Source: Opitutales bacterium (GTDB lineage: Bacteria; Verrucomicrobiota; Verrucomicrobiia; Opitutales; UBA953). Taken from it: 64,000 nucleotides of DNA. The position numbers and the translations under genes were made by a program. The notes below the pieces were generated by a model. That model made no database searches and was not told where the DNA came from. It saw nothing but the letters and a program-made list of their open reading frames with translations. Location: contig JAEMQU010000001.1 in assembly GCA_016463705.1 (NCBI GenBank), positions 39,986-103,985 on the forward strand, in the 5' to 3' direction. Positions 20,318 to 31,453 of the stretch are shown here, in pieces (positions within the stretch are counted from its first letter, which is position 1; every line of letters starts with the position of its first letter).

Positions 20318-21781
20318 ATGGCTCCTCTTCAAACTCATCCCGCTGCAACGCAAGAGCTCAGCAAACTTCTCGGACCCGAGAGAGTTTTTACTGATGAAGC
20401 AACCTGCTTCGCTGCGTCGTTCGATAACATGCGTTTATCGTTCATGCCCGAAGCGGTCATTCGTCCAAAAGTTGAAGAGGATATCGGTACGGTTTTAAAA
20501 TTAGCCAACCAACATAAAGTTCCGGTCACCGTCCGCGGACGTGGCACCGGCAACACAGGCGGGAGTTCACCGATTAAAGGTGGATGGGTTATTCACTTGG
20601 ATCACTGGGATAAAATTGAAATCGATCCCATCTCCGCCATGGCGACTGTTCAACCGGGAGCCATCACGGCGCATATCAATGATTTAGCCGCACCGCACGG
20701 ATTATTTTTCCCACCCGATCCTTCATCGCTGAAATATTGTAGCATCGGCGGAAACATTGCGACCAATGCGGGTGGACTTCGGGCCGCTAAATACGGGGTT
20801 GTTCGCGACCATGTCTACGCCCTCGAAGGATTTCTTCCCACGGGCGAAAAAGTAAGATGGGGCGCTCCTTTAAGAAAATTTGTCAGCGGAATTAATTTAC
20901 GCGACCTCTGGATCGGATCCGAAGGCACCTTAGGAATCATCACCAAAGCGACACTCAAGCTCGTGAATAAACCTTTAGCGCGTCGCACCTTCTTGGTTGC
21001 CTGTCGCACCGACGAGTTGGCACTCGAAGCCGCAGCAGAACTAATGGGCTCAAGAATCAACCCATCGGTCTTTGAGTTTTTAGACACGCAAACCGTTGAA
21101 GCCGCAGAAAAACAACGCGGTAGCCGAGTATTTACCACCGAAGAGCTGGGCGGCATCAAAGAAACCTGTGCGATTTTATTAGTCGAAATCGACGGACATC
21201 CTGCGGCACTCGCGGATGACGCCGTTAAAGTTAATCTGTGGATTAAGAAATTCGGTGCGGCGTCACGTGAAACCGATAACGAGGTCGAAGCGGAAAAGCT
21301 TTGGGATATTCGCCGCACTTGTTCGCAGGCCATGTACTCGCTGGGCAATGCGAAGTTAAATGAAGACATCGTGGTACCTTTTAAGAGCTACGTTGCGTTA
21401 ATTAAATACACTCGAGAAGTCCGCGATAAAATCGGCCTACCTACTCCAACGTTTGGTCACGCTGCCGATGGAAACTTCCACGTGCACATCATGTACAATC
21501 GGGATAATCCTGAAGATTGTAAGAAAGCCGAAAAGGCCATCCATGAGGTCATGAAGAAAGTAGTCGAACTCGGTGGAGCCATTACCGGCGAACACGGGAT
21601 CGGCATCGCCAAGTCTCCTTTCCTAAGTCTGCAACACTCCCCCGCTGAAATTGCAGCGATGATAGCGGTCAAGAAAGCCTTGGATCCTAATAATATTTTA
21701 GCACCCGGACAAATTTTTGAGCCACTGAACGTTTGGGAGCATCGCCCAGTAAAAGTGACTCTATCCTGGGACAAACATTAA
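20318..21781 (+). CDS. FAD-linked oxidase, glycolate/D-lactate dehydrogenase GlcD-like
   Basis: VPVTVRGRGTGNTGGSSPIKGG, FGHAADGNFHVH, GEHGIGIAK motifs. Confidence 0.9.
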   Translation: MAPLQTHPAATQELSKLLGPERVFTDEATCFAASFDNMRLSFMPEAVIRPKVEEDIGTVLKLANQHKVPVTVRGRGTGNTGGSSPIKGGWVIHLDHWDKIEIDPISAMATVQPGAITAHINDLAAPHGLFFPPDPSSLKYCSIGGNIATNAGGLRAAKYGVVRDHVYALEGFLPTGEKVRWGAPLRKFVSGINLRDLWIGSEGTLGIITKATLKLVNKPLARRTFLVACRTDELALEAAAELMGSRINPSVFEFLDTQTVEAAEKQRGSRVFTTEELGGIKETCAILLVEIDGHPAALADDAVKVNLWIKKFGAASRETDNEVEAEKLWDIRRTCSQAMYSLGNAKLNEDIVVPFKSYVALIKYTREVRDKIGLPTPTFGHAADGNFHVHIMYNRDNPEDCKKAEKAIHEVMKKVVELGGAITGEHGIGIAKSPFLSLQHSPAEIAAMIAVKKALDPNNILAPGQIFEPLNVWEHRPVKVTLSWDKH

Positions 21782-21782
21782 G

Positions 21783-22448
21783 ATGTCATCTACCGTTGCT
21801 GTATTTGATTGGGACGGCGTCGTCATCGATTCCTCCATCGCCCACGAACGTGCGTGGCAGAGTTTAGCGAAGGAAGAAAATCTTCCGCTCGTCCCCAATC
21901 ATTTCAAATTAGGATTCGGAAAGTTAAATGAAGTCATCATTCCCCATATCTTAGGCTGGTCCAAAGACCCTCAAGAAATTCGCCGTCTCTCTGAGAAAAA
22001 AGAAGCTCATTACCGTACCATCGCACGGACTGGACATATTCGATTACTCCCCGGGGTCAAAGAACTCACCAATGCCCTGAAATCATTGGGTATTCCCTGT
22101 GTGATTGGCACCTCTACCCACAAGGCCAATCTCGCACTTTCTTTTGAACTCTTTGACTTGGCTGATCACTTCCAAGGAGCGATTTCAAGCGAAGATGTGA
22201 CTCAAGGAAAACCGAATCCTGAGGTATTTCTCAAAGCCTGTGCACTCGCGGGCGGTGATCCTAAAAAATCTTTCGTCTTCGAAGATTCCTTCTCGGGAAT
22301 TCAAGCGGGGCTCGCCGGTGGCTTCACCACCATTGCTTTAGCGACCACCCACACCCGCGAAATTTTACTAGCCCAGAACGCTCATCATATCACTAATAAT
22401 TTATCTGAAGTAAATCCACAGTGGATTCTCCAAGGTAAGATTTTCTAA
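21783..22448 (+). CDS. HAD hydrolase, beta-phosphoglucomutase/phosphatase type
   Basis: AVFDWDGVVIDSS, GTSTHKAN, GKPNPEVFLKA, FEDSFSGIQAGLAGG motifs. Confidence 0.88.
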   Translation: MSSTVAVFDWDGVVIDSSIAHERAWQSLAKEENLPLVPNHFKLGFGKLNEVIIPHILGWSKDPQEIRRLSEKKEAHYRTIARTGHIRLLPGVKELTNALKSLGIPCVIGTSTHKANLALSFELFDLADHFQGAISSEDVTQGKPNPEVFLKACALAGGDPKKSFVFEDSFSGIQAGLAGGFTTIALATTHTREILLAQNAHHITNNLSEVNPQWILQGKIF

Positions 22449-22454
22449 GTCAGC

Positions 22455-24440
22455 ATGGAGTTTCGTCTAAAGTCTAACTATGTCCCTGCGGGCGATCAGC
22501 CTGGGGCGATTGCTGCTTTAAATAAATCCATCGAAGCAGGAAATCTCCGCCAAACGCTTCTTGGTGTTACCGGTTCAGGAAAAACATTCACCATGGCGAA
22601 TATCATCGCCCGCCAACAACGTCCGGCGCTGATCGTTTCCCATAATAAAACTCTAGCGGCCCAGCTTTATTCTGAGTTCAAAAATTTCTTCCCAGAAAAC
22701 GCCGTCGAATACTTCGTCAGTTATTACGATTATTATCAACCCGAAGCCTACGTTCCTTCGACCGATACCTTCATTGAGAAAGACTCAGCCATTAATGAGG
22801 ATATTGAACGTTTACGTATCAGTGCGAGCAGTGCCCTACTCTCCCGCCGCGATGTCATCGTCATTGCCTCGGTTTCTTGTATCTACGGATTAGGCTCACC
22901 CGAAGACTTCCTGGCGTTAATGATTCCTCTGCACAAAGGCTTGGTCATTAAACGTGATGAACTATTAACCCGACTGGTAAACAATCAGTACTCACGTAAT
23001 GATGCGATTTTAGAACGTTGTAATTTCCGAGCGCGCGGAGAAACCATTGATATTTGGCCTGCCTATATGGAGTCAGCGATTCGCTTAGAATTCTGGGGCG
23101 ATACTTTAGAAAACATACGTGAACTCGATGCCGTCACATTAAAAGCAGGAAAGTCCCTCGATAAATTTGATCTCTATCCAGCGAATCAATACGTCACGTC
23201 GGCTGCTCGTGTAAAAACCGCTGCCGATGCGATTCGTAGCGAACTTGAAGAACGCGTCGCTACTTTCGAGAAAGCTAATCGACTCGTGGAAGCGCAACGG
23301 ATTCGGATGCGGGTGGAACACGACCTAGAGATGCTGCGTGAAACAGGATTCTGTTCTGGCATCGAGAACTACTCGATGCACATGTCGGGACGCAAACCGG
23401 GTGAACGTCCGCATTGTTTGCTCGATTTCTTCCCTGACGATAAGCTCATATTTATTGATGAAAGTCACGTTTCTGTTTCGCAAATCGGCGGCATGTATCA
23501 CGGTGATCGTGCACGGAAAGAAAAGCTCGTAGACTTCGGATTCCGTCTGCCCTCGGCGATGGAGAATCGCCCCCTCCGCCCCGAAGAGTTCGACACTATA
23601 TCGGGTCAGACCATTTATGTTTCGGCAACTCCTGCGGCTCACGAATATAAAGTTTCGACCGTCATTGCTGAACAAGTCATCAGACCGACTGGACTGCTCG
23701 ACCCCGTCATGGAAGTCAGACCGATTAAAGGTCAGGTCGAAGATATTATTGGTGAAGCCAAAGCGGTAGCCGCTAAAGGCTATCGTACACTCGTAACCAC
23801 TTTAACGAAACGCATGTCAGAAGACCTCTCGCAATTCATGCGTGAGAGCGGACTCAAGGTTGAATATTTACACTCGGATATCGATGCGATTGAGCGCGTG
23901 GAAATATTACGTCGTTTACGTGCTGGAAAATTTGACGTACTCGTCGGCGTCAATCTTCTCCGTGAAGGACTCGACCTTCCTGAAGTTGCCCTCGTCGGCA
24001 TTCTTGATGCGGACAAAGAAGGTTTTTTACGCAGTGAAACCAGCCTCATTCAAACATCGGGACGCGCGGCACGACATGTAGAAGGTAAAGTCGTATTGTA
24101 CGCAGACGTCATGACTAAATCGATTACTAAGGCGTTAACCATTTGTGGCGATCGCCGCAAACGTCAGGCGGCCTACAACCTCAAACACGGAATCACTCCG
24201 AAGAGTACGGTTCGGGCTATTGAAGAAAGCCTCGTTGATGAAGAAGAGGAAATCTTAGAAGTCACCGAGGGCACGAGTGACCGCGACATTGCCCATGTGT
24301 TGGCTGATTTAGAAACTGAAATGTTAGAAGCAGCAGATGAATTACAATTTGAAAAAGCAGCACAGCTGAGAGATCAAATTGAAGCCCTCCGCACGGGCAA
24401 ACCAGCGGCGGCGAAAAAACGTCCGAAGGGGCGACGCTAA
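22455..24440 (+). CDS. uvrB: Excinuclease ABC subunit B
   Basis: GVTGSGKTFTMANII, SYYDYYQPEAYVP, C-terminal UVR motif FEKAAQLRDQI. Confidence 0.97.
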   Translation: MEFRLKSNYVPAGDQPGAIAALNKSIEAGNLRQTLLGVTGSGKTFTMANIIARQQRPALIVSHNKTLAAQLYSEFKNFFPENAVEYFVSYYDYYQPEAYVPSTDTFIEKDSAINEDIERLRISASSALLSRRDVIVIASVSCIYGLGSPEDFLALMIPLHKGLVIKRDELLTRLVNNQYSRNDAILERCNFRARGETIDIWPAYMESAIRLEFWGDTLENIRELDAVTLKAGKSLDKFDLYPANQYVTSAARVKTAADAIRSELEERVATFEKANRLVEAQRIRMRVEHDLEMLRETGFCSGIENYSMHMSGRKPGERPHCLLDFFPDDKLIFIDESHVSVSQIGGMYHGDRARKEKLVDFGFRLPSAMENRPLRPEEFDTISGQTIYVSATPAAHEYKVSTVIAEQVIRPTGLLDPVMEVRPIKGQVEDIIGEAKAVAAKGYRTLVTTLTKRMSEDLSQFMRESGLKVEYLHSDIDAIERVEILRRLRAGKFDVLVGVNLLREGLDLPEVALVGILDADKEGFLRSETSLIQTSGRAARHVEGKVVLYADVMTKSITKALTICGDRRKRQAAYNLKHGITPKSTVRAIEESLVDEEEEILEVTEGTSDRDIAHVLADLETEMLEAADELQFEKAAQLRDQIEALRTGKPAAAKKRPKGRR

Positions 24441-26147
24441 TTAACTTAGGCGACGGGTAAGATCAGCGTCGGTCCACTCGATATAAGTCTTATGACCACG
24501 TGGGTCTACTCCGGGCTGAGATGTTTGGAAAAGTTTGTGCACTAACTGTAAAAGTTCGTGGTCGGATAAGGCATCTCCTTTTTTCCGAGCTTTAATAACT
24601 GCCAGGCGAGCTAGGGCATCATAGGCTAAGGCCGGCTTACCAAAATCGCCCTCCCGTCGGGCCATTTCAGCCAATAAATCTCGGATAAATATCAAGGATT
24701 CATCAGGATTTAACCAAGTCGGCAGCGCATTAATTCGCCAGAAATTTCGACCGTATTCTTCGAAAGAAAATCCAGCAGCCGTGAGTAAATCATTCTTTTC
24801 CTTTAACACCGCAGCGGGCAGTGGCTCGAGTTCGAGATTTAAAGGGATCAGCAGTGGCTGACTTAGCGGAGTTTGTTCGGAGAACTGTTTTAAGATATCT
24901 TCGTATAAAATTCTTTGGTGGGCGGCACCAATATCTAAAATAGCTAAGCCAGTGGGAGTTTCAAAAACGGCACGCTCTTCGCGGAGTCGGGATAAAAACT
25001 TCCAACCTAACTTTAGACTCTGAGAATTAGTCGACACTGCAACGGGTGAAGGTGCAGAAGAATTTATTGGATTATTAAAGGAGCTATTTACCGTAGGTGT
25101 AGTGGTAGGTGCGAGAGCCGTGGGTATGATGGTTTCAACGGGCAAGCCATCGCCACCTTTTGAGCGTAATACCGACAGCAGAGATTGGATAATAAATCCT
25201 CGTACACTGGCTTCATCACGAAAACGTACTTCGCGCTTGGCGGGATGCACATTCACATCAACCCAGGCGGGATTAATTTCGAGAAAGATAAACGCTAAGG
25301 GATATCGACCTTTAGGAATGAGAGTATGATAGCTCTCCGTAGTCGCAAAGGCCATGGTACGACTATCAACAGGACGTCCATTCACTACAGTGACAAGATC
25401 TTGGCGGGTGCCGCGACTCACCCCTGGTTTTCCGAGTAAGCCCGTAATACGCATGCCTTTAACTTCAAATAACGGCATCACACTTACTTCCACGGCCACT
25501 TGTTTACCCCAAATCACTCTTACTCTCTCGAGCAATGGGACGTGTCCAGGGGAACGAAAAATTTCACGTCCATCTTCTTTTAATAAAAATCCAACTTCCG
25601 GATGCGCGACAGCGTAGAGACGAACTAAGCGTACAATGTGGGCAGCTTCCGTTTCATCTGACTTTAAAAATTTCAGTCGCGCCGGAACTGGATGAAATAA
25701 ATTAGCTACTTCAATGCGCGTGCCGACGGGCATTCCGTGGTCGCGCTGGTGAATGACTTTTCCGCCATTAATATAAATTTCGGTACCCGATGCGGCATCG
25801 GTTGAGCGCGTTTGTAAAGTAAAGCGCGAGACGCTCGCAATCGAAGGTAAAGCTTCACCACGAAATCCGAAAGTGGCGATACGATCCAAGTCAGCAGCGA
25901 GACGGATTTTGCTGGTGGCGTGGCGTTCGAGACTGAGCAACGCATCGGTAGGACTCATGCCCATTCCATCGTCCTCGATAATCACATAGGCTTTACCACC
26001 TCTTGAAAAATCGATGATGACTCGTTTCGCTCCCGCATCGAGGGAGTTTTCCAATAATTCCTTCGCCACCGCAGCGGGGCGTTCGACGACTTCGCCGGCC
26101 GCGATTTGATTGGCGACCGTTGGGGTTAAAATCTGAATTTTAGACAT
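24441..26147 (-). CDS. mutL: DNA mismatch repair protein MutL
   Basis: [40 protein letters not shown]; start inferred at MSKIQIL. Confidence 0.95.
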   Translation of the reverse strand: MSKIQILTPTVANQIAAGEVVERPAAVAKELLENSLDAGAKRVIIDFSRGGKAYVIIEDDGMGMSPTDALLSLERHATSKIRLAADLDRIATFGFRGEALPSIASVSRFTLQTRSTDAASGTEIYINGGKVIHQRDHGMPVGTRIEVANLFHPVPARLKFLKSDETEAAHIVRLVRLYAVAHPEVGFLLKEDGREIFRSPGHVPLLERVRVIWGKQVAVEVSVMPLFEVKGMRITGLLGKPGVSRGTRQDLVTVVNGRPVDSRTMAFATTESYHTLIPKGRYPLAFIFLEINPAWVDVNVHPAKREVRFRDEASVRGFIIQSLLSVLRSKGGDGLPVETIIPTALAPTTTPTVNSSFNNPINSSAPSPVAVSTNSQSLKLGWKFLSRLREERAVFETPTGLAILDIGAAHQRILYEDILKQFSEQTPLSQPLLIPLNLELEPLPAAVLKEKNDLLTAAGFSFEEYGRNFWRINALPTWLNPDESLIFIRDLLAEMARREGDFGKPALAYDALARLAVIKARKKGDALSDHELLQLVHKLFQTSQPGVDPRGHKTYIEWTDADLTRRLS

Positions 26148-26257
26148 CGGACAGAATCTCGAAAAACAAAGAATTACGCACAAATTTAGCCGCGGGCAAG
26201 TCGAAGCCTGTGCAAGGACAGACTTGCACCTACCGACTCTTTGGCAAGGTTAGAGCC

Positions 26258-28276
26258 GTGCCTAATCGATTAGACAAAGAGCCTTCGTTATATCTCCGTC
26301 AACACGCCGAGAATCCAGTCCACTGGTGGCCTTGGTGTGCCGAAGCTTTTGCGGAAGCGAAGGAACTCAATAAACCCGTATTAGTATCCGTCGGTTATTC
26401 TTCCTGTCACTGGTGTCACGTCATGGCCCGTGAATCTTTCGAACAGGCCTATACTGCAGAATTAATGAACAAGCACTTTGTCTGCATCAAAGTGGATCGC
26501 GAAGAAAAACCCGAAGTAGATAAGTTAATGATGGATGCAGTGCAGATGATTCAAGGACAAGGTGGCTGGCCGTTGAATTGTTTTTGTCTACCCGACGGAC
26601 GACCCTTCTTCGGTGGAACTTATTTTCCACCCGAGGATCGCGGACAAGGACAAGTTCCCTGGCCACAATTACTCATGCGTGTCGCCGATTTTTATCACAG
26701 TAACAAAAATGAATTAGCAGCAAACGCAGATGCTATTGCGAAAAACCTGCTTCATTTAACCGTCGCGCCTGATGCCAATGGTCTATCCCCTACTCCCACC
26801 GATTTAGTCGAGGCAGCTCAACGGATTTGTGAAAATCATGATGACACTTACGGAGGCTTTAGCGGGGCTCCTAAATTCCCCAATCCGCCAGTTATTGATT
26901 TTTTATTAGGCATTCGTGCCACCCAGGCGGCAGATAATGATCGGGCTTTAGCGACCCGACTGGATGCCGTGATTACGGTCACTTTAGGTGCGATGGCACG
27001 TGGTGGGCTTTATGATCAAATCGGAGGCGGGTTTCATCGCTACTGCGTGGACCGTGATTGGACGGTGCCGCATTTCGAAAAAATGCTTTATGACAATGCC
27101 CAGCTCATTGGCACCTACGCTGAAGCATGGTCGCGTTATCGCGACCCACTTTACTTGGCGGTCGTTGAAGAAACCGTCGAATGGTTAAATCGTGAGATGT
27201 TAACCGAGAGTGGACTCTTTGCAACATCACTGGATGCAGATACTGATCACCACGAAGGGACGACCTATATTTGGAAGCCCATTGAAATTGTCGAAGCACT
27301 CGGCGAAGAAGCTCGAGAGTTTGCACAGGCCTACGGGATTACGGATCAAGGTAATTTCGAAGGAGCCAATATTCCCAAACTAAGAGGAAATATTAAAGAA
27401 CGGGAAAAATTTAAGTTCGCCCGACAAAAGTTATTAAAAATTCGCGAGCAAAGACCACAACCACTGCGCGATGACAAAATTCTGCTCGGTTGGAATGCCT
27501 TAGTAGTTAAAAACTTAGCTAAGGCAGGTTGGATTTTTGGCCGTAAAGATTGGATAAAACTCGCAGCCAAGGTAGAAAATCTTCTTTGGAAGAACATGGC
27601 GCAGGAGACCGAGGGTGAAATCAATTTATTTACCACCTGGTATAAAGACAACGCGAGCGGCGAAGGCATCATGATCAACTATGCGAGTTTGGCGGAAGCC
27701 GAACTAGCGCTTGGTGCCTATGCGGACTGGGCACTCGGCGCGCAACACACTGACTATCTTGGAAGAGCCAAAAAAATATTAGAGACGGTTGAAATTAAAT
27801 TCCGTGATTCGCATGCTATGGGCTACTTCATGGTTTCTGAAAATCGCGAGGATCTTTCGGTGAGACAAAAAGACTGGTTTGATAATGCGGTACCCTCGGG
27901 AAATTCCATGCTTCTCCAAGCTTATGCGCAATTAGAAGTTTTGTCTGAGGAAACCATTCACTCTAAACATTTCTCTGATTTAAGTAAGGCCTACGGAGGA
28001 TTGGTAAAAAATGTGCCGCACGGTGTGGCTCATGCATTGGATGCGTTTACACGCCAGGCAACGGGCTGGGTGGTCGTTAAATATCAAAGAGCCGATCTAC
28101 TCGATCAACTCCATGAAAAAATTACGGGGGTGAGTGGTACAAATTCCCCGGCAAAGGCTTATCGACCCCTCATCCTGCGCCGGGACGACTCAGTCATCGG
28201 ATTCCAAATTTGCATAGGGAAAAGCTGTCTTAATCCCACCGAATCTGTCGAAATTGCTGCAGATTTCATTTCGTAG
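26258..28276 (+). CDS. Thioredoxin-domain DUF255 protein (YyaL/spermatogenesis-associated protein 20-like)
   Basis: [43 protein letters not shown]; likely GTG start. Confidence 0.9.
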   Translation: MPNRLDKEPSLYLRQHAENPVHWWPWCAEAFAEAKELNKPVLVSVGYSSCHWCHVMARESFEQAYTAELMNKHFVCIKVDREEKPEVDKLMMDAVQMIQGQGGWPLNCFCLPDGRPFFGGTYFPPEDRGQGQVPWPQLLMRVADFYHSNKNELAANADAIAKNLLHLTVAPDANGLSPTPTDLVEAAQRICENHDDTYGGFSGAPKFPNPPVIDFLLGIRATQAADNDRALATRLDAVITVTLGAMARGGLYDQIGGGFHRYCVDRDWTVPHFEKMLYDNAQLIGTYAEAWSRYRDPLYLAVVEETVEWLNREMLTESGLFATSLDADTDHHEGTTYIWKPIEIVEALGEEAREFAQAYGITDQGNFEGANIPKLRGNIKEREKFKFARQKLLKIREQRPQPLRDDKILLGWNALVVKNLAKAGWIFGRKDWIKLAAKVENLLWKNMAQETEGEINLFTTWYKDNASGEGIMINYASLAEAELALGAYADWALGAQHTDYLGRAKKILETVEIKFRDSHAMGYFMVSENREDLSVRQKDWFDNAVPSGNSMLLQAYAQLEVLSEETIHSKHFSDLSKAYGGLVKNVPHGVAHALDAFTRQATGWVVVKYQRADLLDQLHEKITGVSGTNSPAKAYRPLILRRDDSVIGFQICIGKSCLNPTESVEIAADFIS

Positions 28277-28323
28277 ACTCCTCTCTTGCCTCATTTCTCA
28301 ATTGTTTGGTTAATGTGCCGTCC

Positions 28324-30081
28324 ATGAAAAAGAAAGAAGATAAATATACTTACGGCGTCGACCCCAATACGAAGCGCACTCGGGCTATTTTATTCGGTAC
28401 TGTTTTCGTTGAACAATTCGGATATAGCAAAAAAGTTTATAGTTTAAACGTCCGACGGATCGCGGGCATTCTGCCTTTTTTACTTTTTGGCCTCTGGCTG
28501 ATGGCTTCCGAATTTATGTATTTTCGGGAACGTTACATGTATGGAATTACAACCACCCGTCGGTCTGATATTTATTTGTTTTATTACGACTCAACTATCG
28601 ACTCTACGGTTAATTTCTTTCTCAAACCCGAGGAGGTTAGCCTGCGGAGTCGTCAAAAAATCATCGATTATAATCCTGAGAAAGATCACGGAAAAGTCGC
28701 CCACTTAAATCACAAAGGTGAATATTTTGTCAGTGTAGCGAAGGCCGCGTTGGAACGTGGCGATTTTGCGGAATTTGCGAAATATATTGGCACGGGCGCG
28801 AGCCTGACGCCGCGTAATGCGGAAGCACAAAAACTCTGCGCCGACTTATACTTTGCGTTTGGCCGTTCGATTGACGCATTCCAAATTTTGGAAAATTCGC
28901 TCGATTTCGGATTAAATGATCCGGAAATTTTTAGAAACTACCTGACACGTTGCTTCATGCTCGACCAAGACATCCGAGTCATCAACACCGCTAAAAAATA
29001 CCTACCCAACAAACAGCTCAGCCCCGTCATTCGGGAAGATCTTAAACTCGCCGAGGCTCAGGCCAACTTTTTCCGCGGTAATTACAGTGAAGCCTCCAAG
29101 TTAATTCGCGACTACACGCTGGAGACTAATCCAGAGGGATTCCTCTTACGCTGTCAGTTAATGTATGAATTGGGGGAAAAACCCGAGGCGATTAAGCTGC
29201 TGAATACCGCCATCAAAAATTATCCCGGGGTAATGAGGCTCCTGGAAATTAAGGCACGCTGGCTTAAAGACATGGGTAAACTTAAAGAAGCACGCGATTG
29301 TTTAGATTTAATTGTTATTAGTAACCCAGAAAATTTTAGCCCCTACATCCAGTCGCTTCACCTAACATTGGGTCCAGAAAATCAAGAAAAACGTAATAAT
29401 GAAATAGAGAAAATTATTAAAAAATACGGCAAGAGCGAGCAGGCGATGCTCGAGTTGGCGCAGTACGCGAATGATATTTTTGATGCAAAACTCACAGCCC
29501 GATTACTCACCTTGGCAGAGCAAAATCGTTTTCCGAGTCGTACCAAATTTGCCCTCACCCATGCGGAGTGTCTGATTAATGCTAATCGTCCGCACGAAGC
29601 GATTTTGCTCATCGATGAACTCTTGTCCCAAATCGAACGCGAACAATGGTTGGCCGATACCAAAATCGCCCTCGATGCTTTGAAATGTATCGCGTACTTC
29701 GCCGATGATCAGCCGGAGATTGGTTTAATTAATTTAACCCGCCTCTTGGAGAATCGACGCATTCCGCCCCAACTCCTCATCGCCACGGGTAAAAAATTGA
29801 TTCAGGCCAAACGATTCGTGGAAGCGAATAATATGCTCATTCAAGCTCACTTAATGAATGAGAATAACCAGCCGTTATTACTCCAGATTGTGAAACTGAA
29901 AATCGAGCACCCCGAAATCGCTAACGACGTTGAAGTGTATATCCGTCGACTGATGGATACGCGTCGTCCTCCGCGCGATGTTCTCATCTCCGCCCTGAAT
30001 TGTGTATCCTCTGACACTTATCTCTTCTCCGATAACCGCGAAAAGCTGCAGTTGGATATCGAGAAGATGATTAATCAGTAA
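28324..30081 (+). CDS. Membrane-anchored TPR protein
   Basis: Single TM (ILPFLLFGLWLMASEFMYF) followed by TPR-like repeats; start inferred. Confidence 0.65.
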   Translation: MKKKEDKYTYGVDPNTKRTRAILFGTVFVEQFGYSKKVYSLNVRRIAGILPFLLFGLWLMASEFMYFRERYMYGITTTRRSDIYLFYYDSTIDSTVNFFLKPEEVSLRSRQKIIDYNPEKDHGKVAHLNHKGEYFVSVAKAALERGDFAEFAKYIGTGASLTPRNAEAQKLCADLYFAFGRSIDAFQILENSLDFGLNDPEIFRNYLTRCFMLDQDIRVINTAKKYLPNKQLSPVIREDLKLAEAQANFFRGNYSEASKLIRDYTLETNPEGFLLRCQLMYELGEKPEAIKLLNTAIKNYPGVMRLLEIKARWLKDMGKLKEARDCLDLIVISNPENFSPYIQSLHLTLGPENQEKRNNEIEKIIKKYGKSEQAMLELAQYANDIFDAKLTARLLTLAEQNRFPSRTKFALTHAECLINANRPHEAILLIDELLSQIEREQWLADTKIALDALKCIAYFADDQPEIGLINLTRLLENRRIPPQLLIATGKKLIQAKRFVEANNMLIQAHLMNENNQPLLLQIVKLKIEHPEIANDVEVYIRRLMDTRRPPRDVLISALNCVSSDTYLFSDNREKLQLDIEKMINQ

Positions 30082-30084
30082 GTG

Positions 30085-30984
30085 CTAGTTTCGACTCGTT
30101 AAATCCAGATTCTTAAACATTCCGAGACACTCGCCGCCGGGCAGCCAAAGTCCACGGGTAGAAACTCGCGTCAGTAAATTTTCGCTTTCGGATTGAGACA
30201 ACAAGACACCCACCGTCGTCAATGCCTCGGCTTCTAAGGCCGTATTTGCCACCGCACGAATCGCTTCCAGACTTAAGGGCACGGAGAGACCCGTCAGAGG
30301 ATTCACCAAACAAGACTTCATGGAGTTATTGGGCTTACTCGCGAGTGCGGTACGACATAACTTAAGCTCCAGGGTGTGACCTAGGCCGACACGCCAACCT
30401 CGGGCTTCTCCTGGAGGATCCAACGCTAAAATAACATTACTGCCTGCACCTAAAATCGCCCGGTGAATTCCCCAATTACTTTCTAACATCTCCGCCATAC
30501 GATCACAGGCATACCCATGAATGATTCCGCTGAAATCGATGGTCCTTCCGTTTTCTTGGCGTCTTAGTTCATTTCCCTCCAACTCAAATTTTCCGGTTTT
30601 ATAATCCTGAAAAGTTTTTTCCCAAACGTCGTCATCAGGATTAAATTCATCCGAACCGCGCTCGGTCCAATAGCGAAAGAGAGTTCCCGCCGATACATCA
30701 AAGATCCCGGCAGTTTCTTTTTTAAAGGCTTCGGCGAATTTCCAGAGAGTACAAAAATCTTCACTGACTGAAATCATTTCGCCTTCCGGCAGTTGATTAA
30801 TCAACGCAAGGATTCCGCCAGCATCACGCCCATTTAAATCATAATGTAATCGATCGAGGGTAAAGAAGACCGACTCAGCAGCCCGTTCGGCAAAGGCATA
30901 ATCCTCATCGGCAATCCGAATCCAAAATCGTGTACCCAGTGCTTGATGACTAAAATTATGGATTACACCTGAATCACTCATCAC
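30085..30984 (-). CDS. ApbE-like FAD:protein FMN transferase
   Basis: ALGTRFWIRI, IFDVSAGTLFRYW, TIDFSGIIHGYACDRMAEML, ILGAGSNVI motifs. Confidence 0.8.
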   Translation of the reverse strand: MMSDSGVIHNFSHQALGTRFWIRIADEDYAFAERAAESVFFTLDRLHYDLNGRDAGGILALINQLPEGEMISVSEDFCTLWKFAEAFKKETAGIFDVSAGTLFRYWTERGSDEFNPDDDVWEKTFQDYKTGKFELEGNELRRQENGRTIDFSGIIHGYACDRMAEMLESNWGIHRAILGAGSNVILALDPPGEARGWRVGLGHTLELKLCRTALASKPNNSMKSCLVNPLTGLSVPLSLEAIRAVANTALEAEALTTVGVLLSQSESENLLTRVSTRGLWLPGGECLGMFKNLDLTSRN

Positions 30985-30990
30985 ACCTGG

Positions 30991-31410
30991 TTACGCCTTA
31001 AAGAAGTTTTCAAACGTCGTTTTGGTTTCTAACGGTACGAGTGCCGCAGACATCGGTCCCTGACCTTCGCGCCAAGCGTAGACCGTCGTCAATGCACCAT
31101 TGGCTACTTCTTTCTCTCCGACCTTCGCCTTAAAATTCCAAATAATTTTTTTATCCCCTAACTCGCGGGGCGATAATTCAATCACCACTAAGTCTTCACG
31201 ATAAATGGGGGCGAGATAATCGCACTCCACCCGCACTCGAGGAAAACCCATTAGCTTCGTTCCATCGGATTTAAGAAACGGTAATTTAAGTTGGCGATAC
31301 AAGGCCTCCTCGGTGGCTTCGACCCAGAAAAAGATGGTCGAGAAATGGATAATGCCTGCGGCATCGGTATCCGAAAAATTCGCACGGTACTCTGCCTTAA
31401 ATATTGCCAT
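30991..31410 (-). CDS. Acyl-CoA thioesterase, YbgC/4HBT-like hotdog
   Basis: YRANFSDTDAAGIIHFSTIFFWVEATEEALYRQL. Confidence 0.85.
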   Translation of the reverse strand: MAIFKAEYRANFSDTDAAGIIHFSTIFFWVEATEEALYRQLKLPFLKSDGTKLMGFPRVRVECDYLAPIYREDLVVIELSPRELGDKKIIWNFKAKVGEKEVANGALTTVYAWREGQGPMSAALVPLETKTTFENFFKA

Positions 31411-31453
31411 GACTTTATCCAAACCATCTTAAGCCGGGGTGCAACCGCCAAGC

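Noticed and set aside
20815-21369. 184-aa minus-strand ORF antisense to the GlcD-like gene
   Set aside because: Low-complexity Ser-rich translation opposite a well-supported CDS; no recognisable motif
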